Source: Pseudomonas helvetica (GTDB lineage: Bacteria; Pseudomonadota; Gammaproteobacteria; Pseudomonadales; Pseudomonadaceae). Taken from it: a DNA stretch of 64,000 bases. The stretch's first letter is position 1, and the number at the start of each line of letters is the position of its first letter. The translations under genes and the position numbers were made by a program. The stretch covers positions 370,501 to 434,500 of the forward strand of contig NZ_CP150917.1 in assembly GCF_039908645.1 (NCBI RefSeq), written 5' to 3'. Below, in pieces: positions 55,302 through 64,000 of the stretch. The notes beneath the pieces are model-generated. The model saw nothing but the letters and a program-made list of their open reading frames with translations, was not told the DNA's origin and did not search any database.

Positions 55302-57743
55302 TCAGAACAGGTCGATCGGCGCCGCTTCGTCCGCGGGCAGTGGGCTGCCCGGTGCATTGCCGTTGCCCAGTTCGTTGATCGATGGCGGGGAGTCTTCGGA
55401 CTTGAACAGCTCGAAGTAGGCGCCAGGCGTGCTTGGGGTGGCCGCACGGCCGCTGACCGGGTCAACCCGCAGGCTGAGGATGCCTTCCGGCTCGGCCTGG
55501 GTATGCGGTGGTTTGCCTTTGAGCGCGGCGCTCATGTAGTTCATCCAGATCGGCAGCGCCACGGTGCCGCCGAACTCGCGCTTGCCGAGGCTTTCCGGTT
55601 GGTCGAAACCGGTCCAGACCGTGGTCACGTAATCGGCGTTGTAGCCCGAGAACCAGGCATCCTTGGATTCGTTGGTGGTCCCGGTCTTGCCCGCGATGTC
55701 GCTGCGGCCCATGGACAGGGCGCGACGTCCGGTACCGAGCTTGATCACGTCTTCGAGCATGCTGTTGAGGATGAAGGTGGTGCGCCCGTCGATGATCCGT
55801 TCTGCGACGGCCGGTGCTTGTACGGTGGTTTGCGTTGCCGGGGCTTCACCTGGCGTCGGGTTGACCGTAAAGGTGTTGCTCACCGGCGCTGCAATCCCGT
55901 TGCTGGCGATATCGCCTTTCGGCACGCTTGGCGGGTTGGCGACGAACAGCGTGTCACCGTTGCGGCTTTCGATCTTGTCGATGATGTACGGGGTGATCTT
56001 GTAGCCGCCGTTGGCAAAGGTGCTCCAGCCGGTGGCGATTTCCATTGGCGTCAGCGTTGCAGTGCCCAAGGCCAGCGACAGGTTGCGCGGCAGGTCCTGC
56101 TTGTTGAAACCGAACTTGCTGATGTAGTCGATGGTGCGATCGACGCCCAGTGCCTGGAGCAGGCGGATCGATACCAGGTTGCGCGACTTGTAGAGCGCTT
56201 CACGCATGCGGATCGGGCCGAGGAAGGTGTTGGTGTCGTTCTTCGGACGCCAGACCTTGTCCAGGTACTCGTCGACGAACACGATCGGGGCGTCGTTGAC
56301 CAGCGTTGCCGGGGTGTAGCCGTTATCCAGCGCAGCGCTGTAGACGAATGGCTTGAAGCTCGAGCCCGGTTGGCGCTTGGCCTGCATGGCGCGGTTGTAG
56401 TTGCTCTGCTCGAACGCGAAGCCGCCGACCAGCGCGCGGATGGCGCCGTTTTGCGGGTCCAGCGAAACCAGTGCGCTTTGGGCGACCGGAATCTGGCTGA
56501 ACTTCAGGGCGTTGTCCGCTTGGCGCTGTACGCGAATCAGGTCACCGACCTGGGCGACGTCCGATGGCTGCTTCGGTGCCGGGCCCATGCTGTTGGTGTT
56601 CAGGAACGGGCGCGCCCATTTCATGCTGTCCCAGCTGACATGTTCTTCGCCGTTGCGGGTCAGGACCTGCACGCCGTTTTTCTCGATCAGAGTGACGATG
56701 GCTGGTTCCAGGCCGCTGATGGTGCGCTGTTTGGTCAGTTCCGTGGCCCAGGCAGCAGGCGTCTTGCCTGGCAGGCGGGATTCAGGGCCGCGATAGCCGT
56801 GACGCTGGTCGTAGGTGATCAAGCCTTCATGGACGGCGGTGTTGGCCATTTCCTGAAGGTTGCTCGGCACGGTGGTGGTGACGCGGAAACCTTCGGTGTA
56901 GGCATCGCTGCCATAACGACCAACCATTTCGGCGCGGGCCATTTCGGCGATGTACGGCGCGTTCACTTCCGGCGTCGGCACGTGATAGCTGGCGTTCAGC
57001 GGCTCGTTGATCGCGGCCTGATACGCCGCTTCGTCAATTTTCCCGAGCTTGTACATGCGGCCCAGGATCCAGTCGCGACGTTCTTTGCTGCGCGCGGGGT
57101 TGGCCAGCGGGTTGAAGCGCGAAGGGGCTTTCGGCAGGCCGGCGATCATCGCCATCTGCGCCAGGCTGACGTCGCGGATCGACTTGCCGTAATACACCTG
57201 CGCCGCCGCCTCGATGCCGTAGGCGCGGTTGCCCAGATAGATCTTGTTCACGTAGAGCTCAAGGATCTCGTCCTTGGTCAGCTGACGCTCGATTTGCAGG
57301 GCCAGGAGGATTTCCGTGGTCTTGCGCGAGAAGCTGCGCTCGCTGGTGAGGAAGAAGTTCTTCGCCACCTGCATGGTGATGGTGCTGCCGCCGGATTGAA
57401 TGTGTCCGCTTTTGACCAGTTGGCTCGCGGCACGCATCAGGCTGCTGGGGTCGACGCCATAGTGATTGGCGAAGTTGTCGTCTTCGGCACTGAGTAACGC
57501 ATTGATGAAATTCGGTGGGATGTCGGCGAAGCGGATCGGTGTGCGGCGCATTTCGCCAAACTCGGCGATCAATTTGCCGTCGCTGCTGTAGACCCGCAAA
57601 GGAATCTGCAACTGAATGCTTCTCAGCGCCTCCACGGATGGCAATCCCGGACTAAGGTAAAGAAAAGCGCCGCTCAGACCGAGGAGCAGTCCGCAGAAAA
57701 CGGCGACGATGGACCACCCGAAAAATTTCAGCAGACGAATCAA
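55302..57743 (-). CDS. mrcA: penicillin-binding protein 1A
   Basis: Bifunctional peptidoglycan synthase (glycosyltransferase plus transpeptidase), anchored by one N-terminal span (about residues 8-30). 813 residues. GT51 catalytic Glu87 is in SAEDDNFANHYGVD. Transpeptidase motifs: Ser461 in GSSFKPF, the SRN triad in KSRNLVSIRLL, and KTGTT near residue 695. An OB-like domain lies between. TTG 57743 appears to be the start (MIRLLKFFGWS). It is divergent from pilM, as in most pseudomonads (ponA-pilMNOPQ). Confidence 0.96.
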   Translation of the reverse strand: MIRLLKFFGWSIVAVFCGLLLGLSGAFLYLSPGLPSVEALRSIQLQIPLRVYSSDGKLIAEFGEMRRTPIRFADIPPNFINALLSAEDDNFANHYGVDPSSLMRAASQLVKSGHIQSGGSTITMQVAKNFFLTSERSFSRKTTEILLALQIERQLTKDEILELYVNKIYLGNRAYGIEAAAQVYYGKSIRDVSLAQMAMIAGLPKAPSRFNPLANPARSKERRDWILGRMYKLGKIDEAAYQAAINEPLNASYHVPTPEVNAPYIAEMARAEMVGRYGSDAYTEGFRVTTTVPSNLQEMANTAVHEGLITYDQRHGYRGPESRLPGKTPAAWATELTKQRTISGLEPAIVTLIEKNGVQVLTRNGEEHVSWDSMKWARPFLNTNSMGPAPKQPSDVAQVGDLIRVQRQADNALKFSQIPVAQSALVSLDPQNGAIRALVGGFAFEQSNYNRAMQAKRQPGSSFKPFVYSAALDNGYTPATLVNDAPIVFVDEYLDKVWRPKNDTNTFLGPIRMREALYKSRNLVSIRLLQALGVDRTIDYISKFGFNKQDLPRNLSLALGTATLTPMEIATGWSTFANGGYKITPYIIDKIESRNGDTLFVANPPSVPKGDIASNGIAAPVSNTFTVNPTPGEAPATQTTVQAPAVAERIIDGRTTFILNSMLEDVIKLGTGRRALSMGRSDIAGKTGTTNESKDAWFSGYNADYVTTVWTGFDQPESLGKREFGGTVALPIWMNYMSAALKGKPPHTQAEPEGILSLRVDPVSGRAATPSTPGAYFELFKSEDSPPSINELGNGNAPGSPLPADEAAPIDLF

Positions 57744-57929
57744 GGCTTTTGGACATCCAGGGTAAAGAATGAATTAGGCGTCAGGGCATTCAAGGTAAGC
57801 AAGGGTCGACCCGCGCTTGAGAAAGCGGAAAAAACGCTGGCCATTATAAGCATTTTTCCGCCAAAAGCGCATTTGGCGCCTCTGTCAAGACGCAGCTATT
57901 GAACGCAATGAATCATAAAGAGTCCGTAA

Positions 57930-59020
<1,091 letters not shown>

Positions 59021-59021
<1 letters not shown>

Positions 59022-59587
59022 TGGCGCGGATCAATCTTCTCCCTTGGCGCGAAGAGCTGCGTGAGGAGCGTCGCAAGCGCTTCCTGTTGGGGTTGGCCGG
59101 CGCGCTGGCGGCGGCGGTCGGGGTAATTTTGCTGGGTGATCACGCCATCAGCAGTGCGATTGATCGACAGGTCGCCCGCAACGATTACGTCGGCAAACAG
59201 ATCGCCGTGCTGGATGACCGGATCAAGCAGATCAGCGATCTGAAAACCCGTCGTCGGCAACTCGTGGAGCGGATGCGGATCATCCAGGACTTGCAAGGCA
59301 ATCGATCGGTCAGCGCACGTATTTTCGATCAACTGGCGCGCAGGCTGCCGGACGGGGTGTATTTCACCGACGTGAAGCTGGTCGATAAAACGCTGTCCAT
59401 CAGCGGGGCGGCAGAGTCGAACAATCGCGTCTCGGAGTTGTTGCGCAACCTCGATGCCTCCGACCGGTTCGAGTCGCCGAACCTGACCGAGGTCAAAGCG
59501 ACCACGGCCGGCGCGCTGGATCAGGCCAACGTGTTTCAGTTGACCGTTCGTCAGTCTCAACCGGCCGCAGCGGAGGACGCGAAATGA
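59021..59587 (+). CDS. pilN: type IV pilus assembly protein PilN
   Basis: Inner-membrane component of the alignment subcomplex, 188 residues. The short N-terminal cytoplasmic motif ARINLLPWREELREERRK binds PilM. It is followed by one span (LLGLAGALAAAVGVILLG, about 24-41) and a periplasmic coiled coil plus ferredoxin-like domain that pairs with PilO. It overlaps pilO by 4 bases. Confidence 0.95.
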
Positions 59588-60207
59588 GCCCGTCCCAATG
59601 GTTCGAGGGGTTGCGCAAGGTCGATATCAACGACCTGGACCTGAACAACATAGGCTCCTGGCCCACGGCGATCAAAGGCCTGGCCAGCGGGCTGCTGATC
59701 GTGCTGGTGCTGGCGCTGGGTTACAGCTTTTACCTCAAGGATCTTGAAGATCAGCTTGAGCAGGCCCGCGTCGGGGAAGCCACCCTCAAGGAGCAGTTCG
59801 CGAGCAAGGCGCACATGGCGGCCAATCTGGAGCGCTACATCGAGCAGATGAAAGCAATGGAAACCTCCTTCGGCGTGCTCCTGCGACAGTTACCCGGCGA
59901 TACCGAGGTGCCCGGTCTGCTGGAAGATATCACTCGCACCGGATTGGGCAGCGGGCTGGAGTTTGAAGAGATCAAGCTGCTGCCGGAAGTCACCCAGCAG
60001 TTCTACATCGAGTTACCGATCCAGATCACTGTCACTGGCGCCTACCATGACCTGGCGACCTTCGTCAGTGGCGTCGCCAACCTCCCGCGGATCGTCACCC
60101 TGCACGATTTCAACGTCGAGCCGGTTGTTCCGGGCAGCGGCGCGAAACTGCGCATGAACATCCTGGCCAAGACTTACCGCTACAACGACAAGGGGCTGCA
60201 GAAATGA
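59584..60207 (+). CDS. pilO: type IV pilus assembly protein PilO
   Basis: Partner of PilN, 207 residues. N-terminal cytoplasmic part, one span (GLASGLLIVLVLALGYSFYL, about 36-55), coiled coil (about 58-100) and a periplasmic domain with LLRQLPGDTEVPGLLEDI. It overlaps pilN and pilP by 4 bases each. Confidence 0.95.
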   Translation: MSPSQWFEGLRKVDINDLDLNNIGSWPTAIKGLASGLLIVLVLALGYSFYLKDLEDQLEQARVGEATLKEQFASKAHMAANLERYIEQMKAMETSFGVLLRQLPGDTEVPGLLEDITRTGLGSGLEFEEIKLLPEVTQQFYIELPIQITVTGAYHDLATFVSGVANLPRIVTLHDFNVEPVVPGSGAKLRMNILAKTYRYNDKGLQK

Positions 60208-60731
60208 ACGCGGCCCGATGGTTTTCGCTGGCTGTGCTGCTGGGAGGGCTTGCCGGTTGTGGCAACGGTAACGACTTCAGCGATCTGGACGCCTACATGA
60301 ACGAGGTGCGTCTGCACCCGCCCGGCAAGATCGAGCCGGTGCCGACGTTCAGGTCCTACGAGACATTCACTTACAGTGCTGCGTCGTTGCGCAGTCCGTT
60401 TTCACCGCAGATCAGGGTCGACCTTGCAGGTCGAAAACCGGGGGCACGCAACGTCAAGCCCGATCCGAACCGGGTCAAGCAATACCTTGAAGGTTTCAAC
60501 ATCGAGCAGTTTGAAATGGTCGGCACTATTTCCAATGCGTCCGGCGCCTTTGCGCTGCTGCGCGGTGCCGGTGGGGTGCATCGGCTGAAGGTCGGTGACT
60601 ACCTGGGGCGCAACGATGGCCGGATCGTGGTCATCAGCGACTCGCAAGTCGATGTGGTCGAAATCGTTCCCGATGGCCAAGGTGCCTGGCTGGAGCGAGC
60701 GCGGACTATTCCTTTGAAAGAGCACTCATAG
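60204..60731 (+). CDS. pilP: type IV pilus lipoprotein PilP
   Basis: Inner-membrane lipoprotein that joins PilNO to the secretin PilQ, 175 residues. Lipobox LAGC with Cys17 (LLGGLAGCGNG). The C-terminal beta-sandwich (FEMVGTISNASGAFALLR, KVGDYLGRNDGRIV) is the PilQ-binding domain. The following 13-base gap leads to pilQ. Confidence 0.94.
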   Translation: MNAARWFSLAVLLGGLAGCGNGNDFSDLDAYMNEVRLHPPGKIEPVPTFRSYETFTYSAASLRSPFSPQIRVDLAGRKPGARNVKPDPNRVKQYLEGFNIEQFEMVGTISNASGAFALLRGAGGVHRLKVGDYLGRNDGRIVVISDSQVDVVEIVPDGQGAWLERARTIPLKEHS

Positions 60732-60744
60732 TGGAACTCGTATC

Positions 60745-62826
60745 ATGAACAGGATCTTCTCAACCCTCGGTTTTTCGCTATGGATGGCGCTGCTTTCTCC
60801 GATGGTGCAGGCAGCCAATCTCAAAGCGCTGGATGTCGCCGCGCTGCCGGGTGATCGCATCGAGTTGAAACTGGCTTTCGACGGGCCACCGCCCGCGCCT
60901 CATGGCTATACCACCGATCAGCCGGCACGCATCGCCCTTGATCTGCCGGGTGTGAGCAGCCAACTGGCGAGCAAGACGCGGGATCTGGGAGGCGGCAACG
61001 CCCGCAGTGCGACAGTGGTCGAGGCCAAGGACCGCACCCGTTTGATCATCAACCTGACGCAGTTGACGCCTTACAGCACGCGAGTCGAGGGCAATACGCT
61101 GTTCGTGGTGGTTGGGCAGGCTGCTGCCGCTCAGAAACCCCGATCCGCGGCACCGCGAGTGGCGAGCGCCATGCCAGTGGCCGCCAAGACTTATGCTCCC
61201 GTGAGCAAGGCCATTCGCGGCGTGGACTTTCAGCGCGGTGCGCAGGGTGAAGGCAATGTCGTCATTGATTTGTCAGACCCTGGTATCAGTCCGGACATCC
61301 AGGAGCGTGATGGCAAGATCATCCTCACATTCGCCAAAACCCAGTTGCCTGAACGGTTGCGGGTTCGCCTGGACGTCAAGGATTTCGCCACGCCGGTGCA
61401 GTTCGTCAATGCCAGTGCGTCCGCCGATAAAGCGAGCATCAGCATCGAGCCCGGTGGCACATACGACTATTCGACCTACCAGACCGACAACAAGCTGACC
61501 GTCAGCGTCCGCCCGATGACTGTCGACGATCTGCAGAAGCGCAACGCAGATCGTTTCGCCTACAGCGGTGAGAAGCTGTCGTTGAATTTTCAGGACATCG
61601 ATGTGCGCTCGGTGCTGCAACTGATCGCCGACTTTACCAACCTCAACCTGGTGGCCAGCGACACGGTGCAGGGCGGCATCACCTTGCGCCTGCAAAACGT
61701 GCCGTGGGATCAGGCGCTGGATCTGGTGCTCAAGACCAAAGGGTTGGACAAGCGCAAGATCGGTAACGTCTTGCTGGTCGCGCCGGCAGATGAGATTGCC
61801 GCCCGCGAGCGCCAGGAGCTGGAGTCGCGCAAACAGATCGCCGAGCTGGCGCCACTGCGCCGTGAGCTGTTGCAGGTCAACTACGCCAAGGCGGCGGATA
61901 TCGCCAAGCTGTTCCAGTCGGTGACCAGCGCCGAGGCGAAAGTCGACGAGCGTGGTTCGATCACTGTCGACGAGCGAACCAACAATATCATCGCCTACCA
62001 GACCCAGGATCGCCTGGATGAGCTACGGCGAATCGTCGCTCAGCTGGATATTCCGGTACGCCAGGTGATGATCGAGGCGCGGATCGTCGAAGCCAACGTC
62101 GACTACGACAAAAGCCTCGGCGTGCGTTGGGGCGGCTCGGTCCGCAACAAGGGTAACTGGAATGCCTCCGGGGTCAGCAACGGGGCCAACGCCTCATCGA
62201 CCATTGGTACACCGGGCAGCACCAGCACCAACTCACCGTTCGTCGATATGGGCGCGGCAGGGAATACATCGGGGATCGGCATCGCCTTCATCACCGATAA
62301 CGTGTTGCTGGACCTTGAGCTGACGGCCATGGAGAAGACCGGTAACGGGGAAATCGTCTCTCAACCCAAAGTGGTCACCTCCGACAAGGAAACCGCGAAG
62401 ATCCTCAAGGGTACGGAAATCCCCTATCAGGAAGCCAGCTCCAGCGGCGCGACATCGGTGGCGTTCAAGGAGGCCTCGCTGTCTCTGGAGGTGACGCCGC
62501 AGATCACCCCGGATAACCGCATCATCATGGAGGTCAAGGTCACCAAGGATGAGCCGGACTACCTGAACAAAGTGCAGGATGTGCCGCCGATCAAGAAGAA
62601 CGAGGTCAATGCCAAGGTACTGGTCAACGATGGCGAAACCATCGTCATTGGCGGGGTTTTCTCAAATACTCAGAGCAAGGTTGTAGATAAGGTGCCATTT
62701 CTCGGTGATGTGCCGTATCTTGGCCGCCTTTTCCGGCGTGACGTGGTGTCGGAGAAAAAATCCGAGCTGCTGGTATTTCTCACTCCGCGTATCATGAATA
62801 ACCAGGCGATTGCTGTGAGTCATTGA
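60745..62826 (+). CDS. pilQ: type IV pilus secretin PilQ
   Basis: Outer-membrane secretin through which the pilus passes, 693 residues with a signal peptide (cleavage near VQA-ANLK). Order: two AMIN domains (about 25-250) that bind peptidoglycan, an STN/N0 domain ([20 protein letters not shown]), N1 domain, and the secretin domain (about 430-690) with [16 protein letters not shown] near the C-terminus. Last gene of pilMNOPQ; aroK begins 5 bases after its stop. Confidence 0.96.
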   Translation: MNRIFSTLGFSLWMALLSPMVQAANLKALDVAALPGDRIELKLAFDGPPPAPHGYTTDQPARIALDLPGVSSQLASKTRDLGGGNARSATVVEAKDRTRLIINLTQLTPYSTRVEGNTLFVVVGQAAAAQKPRSAAPRVASAMPVAAKTYAPVSKAIRGVDFQRGAQGEGNVVIDLSDPGISPDIQERDGKIILTFAKTQLPERLRVRLDVKDFATPVQFVNASASADKASISIEPGGTYDYSTYQTDNKLTVSVRPMTVDDLQKRNADRFAYSGEKLSLNFQDIDVRSVLQLIADFTNLNLVASDTVQGGITLRLQNVPWDQALDLVLKTKGLDKRKIGNVLLVAPADEIAARERQELESRKQIAELAPLRRELLQVNYAKAADIAKLFQSVTSAEAKVDERGSITVDERTNNIIAYQTQDRLDELRRIVAQLDIPVRQVMIEARIVEANVDYDKSLGVRWGGSVRNKGNWNASGVSNGANASSTIGTPGSTSTNSPFVDMGAAGNTSGIGIAFITDNVLLDLELTAMEKTGNGEIVSQPKVVTSDKETAKILKGTEIPYQEASSSGATSVAFKEASLSLEVTPQITPDNRIIMEVKVTKDEPDYLNKVQDVPPIKKNEVNAKVLVNDGETIVIGGVFSNTQSKVVDKVPFLGDVPYLGRLFRRDVVSEKKSELLVFLTPRIMNNQAIAVSH

Positions 62827-62830
62827 TTCT

Positions 62831-63349
62831 GTGCGAAATTTGATTCTTGTTGGGCCGATGGGTGCTGGAAAAAGCACCATCGGTCGCTTGTTGGCCAAAG
62901 AGCTGCGCCTGCCGTTCAAGGATTCCGATAAGGAAATTGAATTGCGCACGGGCGCCAATATCCCGTGGATCTTCGACAAAGAAGGCGAGCCCGGCTTTCG
63001 CGACCGCGAGCAGGCGATGATCGCCGAGCTGTGCGCGCTTGATGGCGTGGTGCTGGCGACGGGTGGTGGCGCAGTGATGCGCGAAGCCAATCGTCGGGCG
63101 CTGCATGCTGGCGGGCGTGTGGTGTATCTGCATGCGTCCGTCGAGCAGCAGGTCGGGCGCACCGCGCGTGATCGTAATCGTCCTCTGTTGCGCACCGCCG
63201 ATCCGGCAAAAACCCTCCGTGATCTGCTGGCATTACGCGATCCGCTGTATCGGGAGATCGCCGACCTGGTGGTGGAAACCGATGAGCGGCCGCCGCGGAT
63301 GGTGGTCCTGGACATCCTGGAGCGCTTGCAGCAGCTGCCTCCCCGTTAA
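62831..63349 (+). CDS. aroK: shikimate kinase I
   Basis: Phosphorylates shikimate at C3 in the aromatic pathway, 172 residues. Walker [10 protein letters not shown] at residues 8-16, the shikimate-binding Asp in [17 protein letters not shown] and the lid Arg in [11 protein letters not shown]. The GTG at 62831 gives the family start [11 protein letters not shown]. It follows pilQ by 4 bases and precedes aroB, the standard Pseudomonas order. Confidence 0.96.
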   Translation: MRNLILVGPMGAGKSTIGRLLAKELRLPFKDSDKEIELRTGANIPWIFDKEGEPGFRDREQAMIAELCALDGVVLATGGGAVMREANRRALHAGGRVVYLHASVEQQVGRTARDRNRPLLRTADPAKTLRDLLALRDPLYREIADLVVETDERPPRMVVLDILERLQQLPPR

Positions 63350-63496
63350 TGCGCAGGACGAAATGCGCTATCCTCGGCTCCGGTCATGACCGTTCGAAGG
63401 TGTGGCGCATGACGAACGGGCAGCGTCACACACGCAGATGTTGTCAGTCGATAATGTAAGGCCGGACACCTGATTCCAACTTCACTGTGGGGACAC

Positions 63497-64000
63497 ATGC
63501 AGACACTTAAGGTCGATTTAGGCGAGCGAAGCTACCCGATCCATATTGGCGAAGGGTTGCTGGATCAGCCCGAACTGCTGGCGCCGCATATCGCCGGGCG
63601 GCAAGTCGCGATCATCTCCAACGAGACCGTTGCGCCGCTGTATCTAGAGCGTCTGACCCGCAGCCTTGCACAGTTTTCGGTGATCTCCGTGGTTCTGCCT
63701 GACGGTGAAGCCTTCAAGAACTGGGAAACCCTGCAAACCATCTTTGACGGCCTGCTCACCGCTCGCCATGACCGCCGCACCACCGTGATCGCCTTGGGCG
63801 GCGGTGTGATAGGCGACATGGCCGGTTTTGCCGCTGCTTGTTACCAGCGTGGTGTCGATTTCATCCAGGTTCCGACCACCTTGCTGTCGCAAGTCGACTC
63901 TTCGGTGGGCGGCAAGACCGGCATCAACCACCCGTTGGGCAAAAACATGATTGGCGCCTTCTATCAGCCGAACGTCGTGTTGATCGATACCGCCACGCTT
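63497..64000 (+). CDS. aroB: 3-dehydroquinate synthase (5' part)
   Basis: NAD-dependent cyclisation of DAHP to 3-dehydroquinate; the 3' end lies beyond base 64000. The visible 168 codons begin [18 protein letters not shown] and include the nucleotide-binding region [13 protein letters not shown], the [14 protein letters not shown] motif and the metal/substrate stretch [21 protein letters not shown] (in part). 147 bp of non-coding DNA separate it from aroK. Confidence 0.96.
   Translation, partial: MQTLKVDLGERSYPIHIGEGLLDQPELLAPHIAGRQVAIISNETVAPLYLERLTRSLAQFSVISVVLPDGEAFKNWETLQTIFDGLLTARHDRRTTVIALGGGVIGDMAGFAAACYQRGVDFIQVPTTLLSQVDSSVGGKTGINHPLGKNMIGAFYQPNVVLIDTATL

Noticed and set aside
55275..57497. 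740-codon open frame on the plus strand
   Set aside because: Antisense of mrcA, which has all its catalytic motifs.

Overview
The window is an ordinary, GC-rich chromosomal segment of a Pseudomonas, almost certainly of the P. fluorescens group. The support is the complete hut (histidine) cluster with its CbrB/HutC-type control signals, the phaC1-Z-C2-D / phaI-F cluster for medium-chain-length PHA, the conserved block argS-ftsN-hslVU-DUF971-pha-ubiEJB-hisIE-tatABC, the pilMNOPQ-aroKB block, and many copies of the two inverted REP-type repeats typical of this group. I see no prophage, transposase, CRISPR array, rRNA or tRNA.

Layout. 1-2.7 kb: an amino-acid-type chemoreceptor (minus strand, cut by the window edge) and two small lipoproteins. 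2.9-16.7 kb: histidine and urocanate catabolism. hutF (minus) is divergent from hutC-hutD; hutU, a urocanate permease, hutWV, hutH, hutT, hutI and hutG follow on the plus strand. HutH makes urocanate, HutU hydrates it, HutI opens the ring, and HutF plus HutG convert formiminoglutamate through formylglutamate to glutamate. A sigma54-type promoter and a TGTA-N2-TACA HutC operator lie before hutU, and a second operator lies between hutF and hutC. 17-20.4 kb: a choline/betaine-family binding protein paired with an HSL-type esterase, then pip and dtd. 20.6-25.2 kb: opgGH (osmoregulated periplasmic glucans) behind a palindrome of about 160 bp. 25.4-30.1 kb: a polar amino-acid ABC transporter and an HBM-type chemoreceptor.

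30.4-36.4 kb is a minus-strand run of ubiE, ubiJ, ubiB, hisI, hisE, tatA, tatB, tatC and rsmE. 36.6-43.7 kb is PHA metabolism: a PHA-system protein and the phasins phaI and phaF converge on phaC1-phaZ-phaC2-phaD. 43.9-51.6 kb (minus) holds a DUF971 gene, hslU, hslV, an FtsN-like SPOR protein, argS and priA. 51.8-54.3 kb (plus) holds rpmE, a secreted nuclease and a malic enzyme. 54.35-55.25 kb has no credible gene and is a mosaic of at least four repeat families. 55.3-57.7 kb is mrcA (minus), divergent from pilMNOPQ, aroK and aroB (the last cut by the window end).

Most genes are core metabolism and are recognised with high confidence. The parts that deserve a second look are non-coding or organisational: the opgG leader palindrome, the 54-55 kb repeat mosaic with a structured leader-like element, an intrinsic terminator embedded in a signal-peptide coding sequence, the lack of a binding-protein gene beside hutWV with a possible remnant in its place, and the binding-protein/esterase pair. 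I did not find a convincing new multi-gene system.
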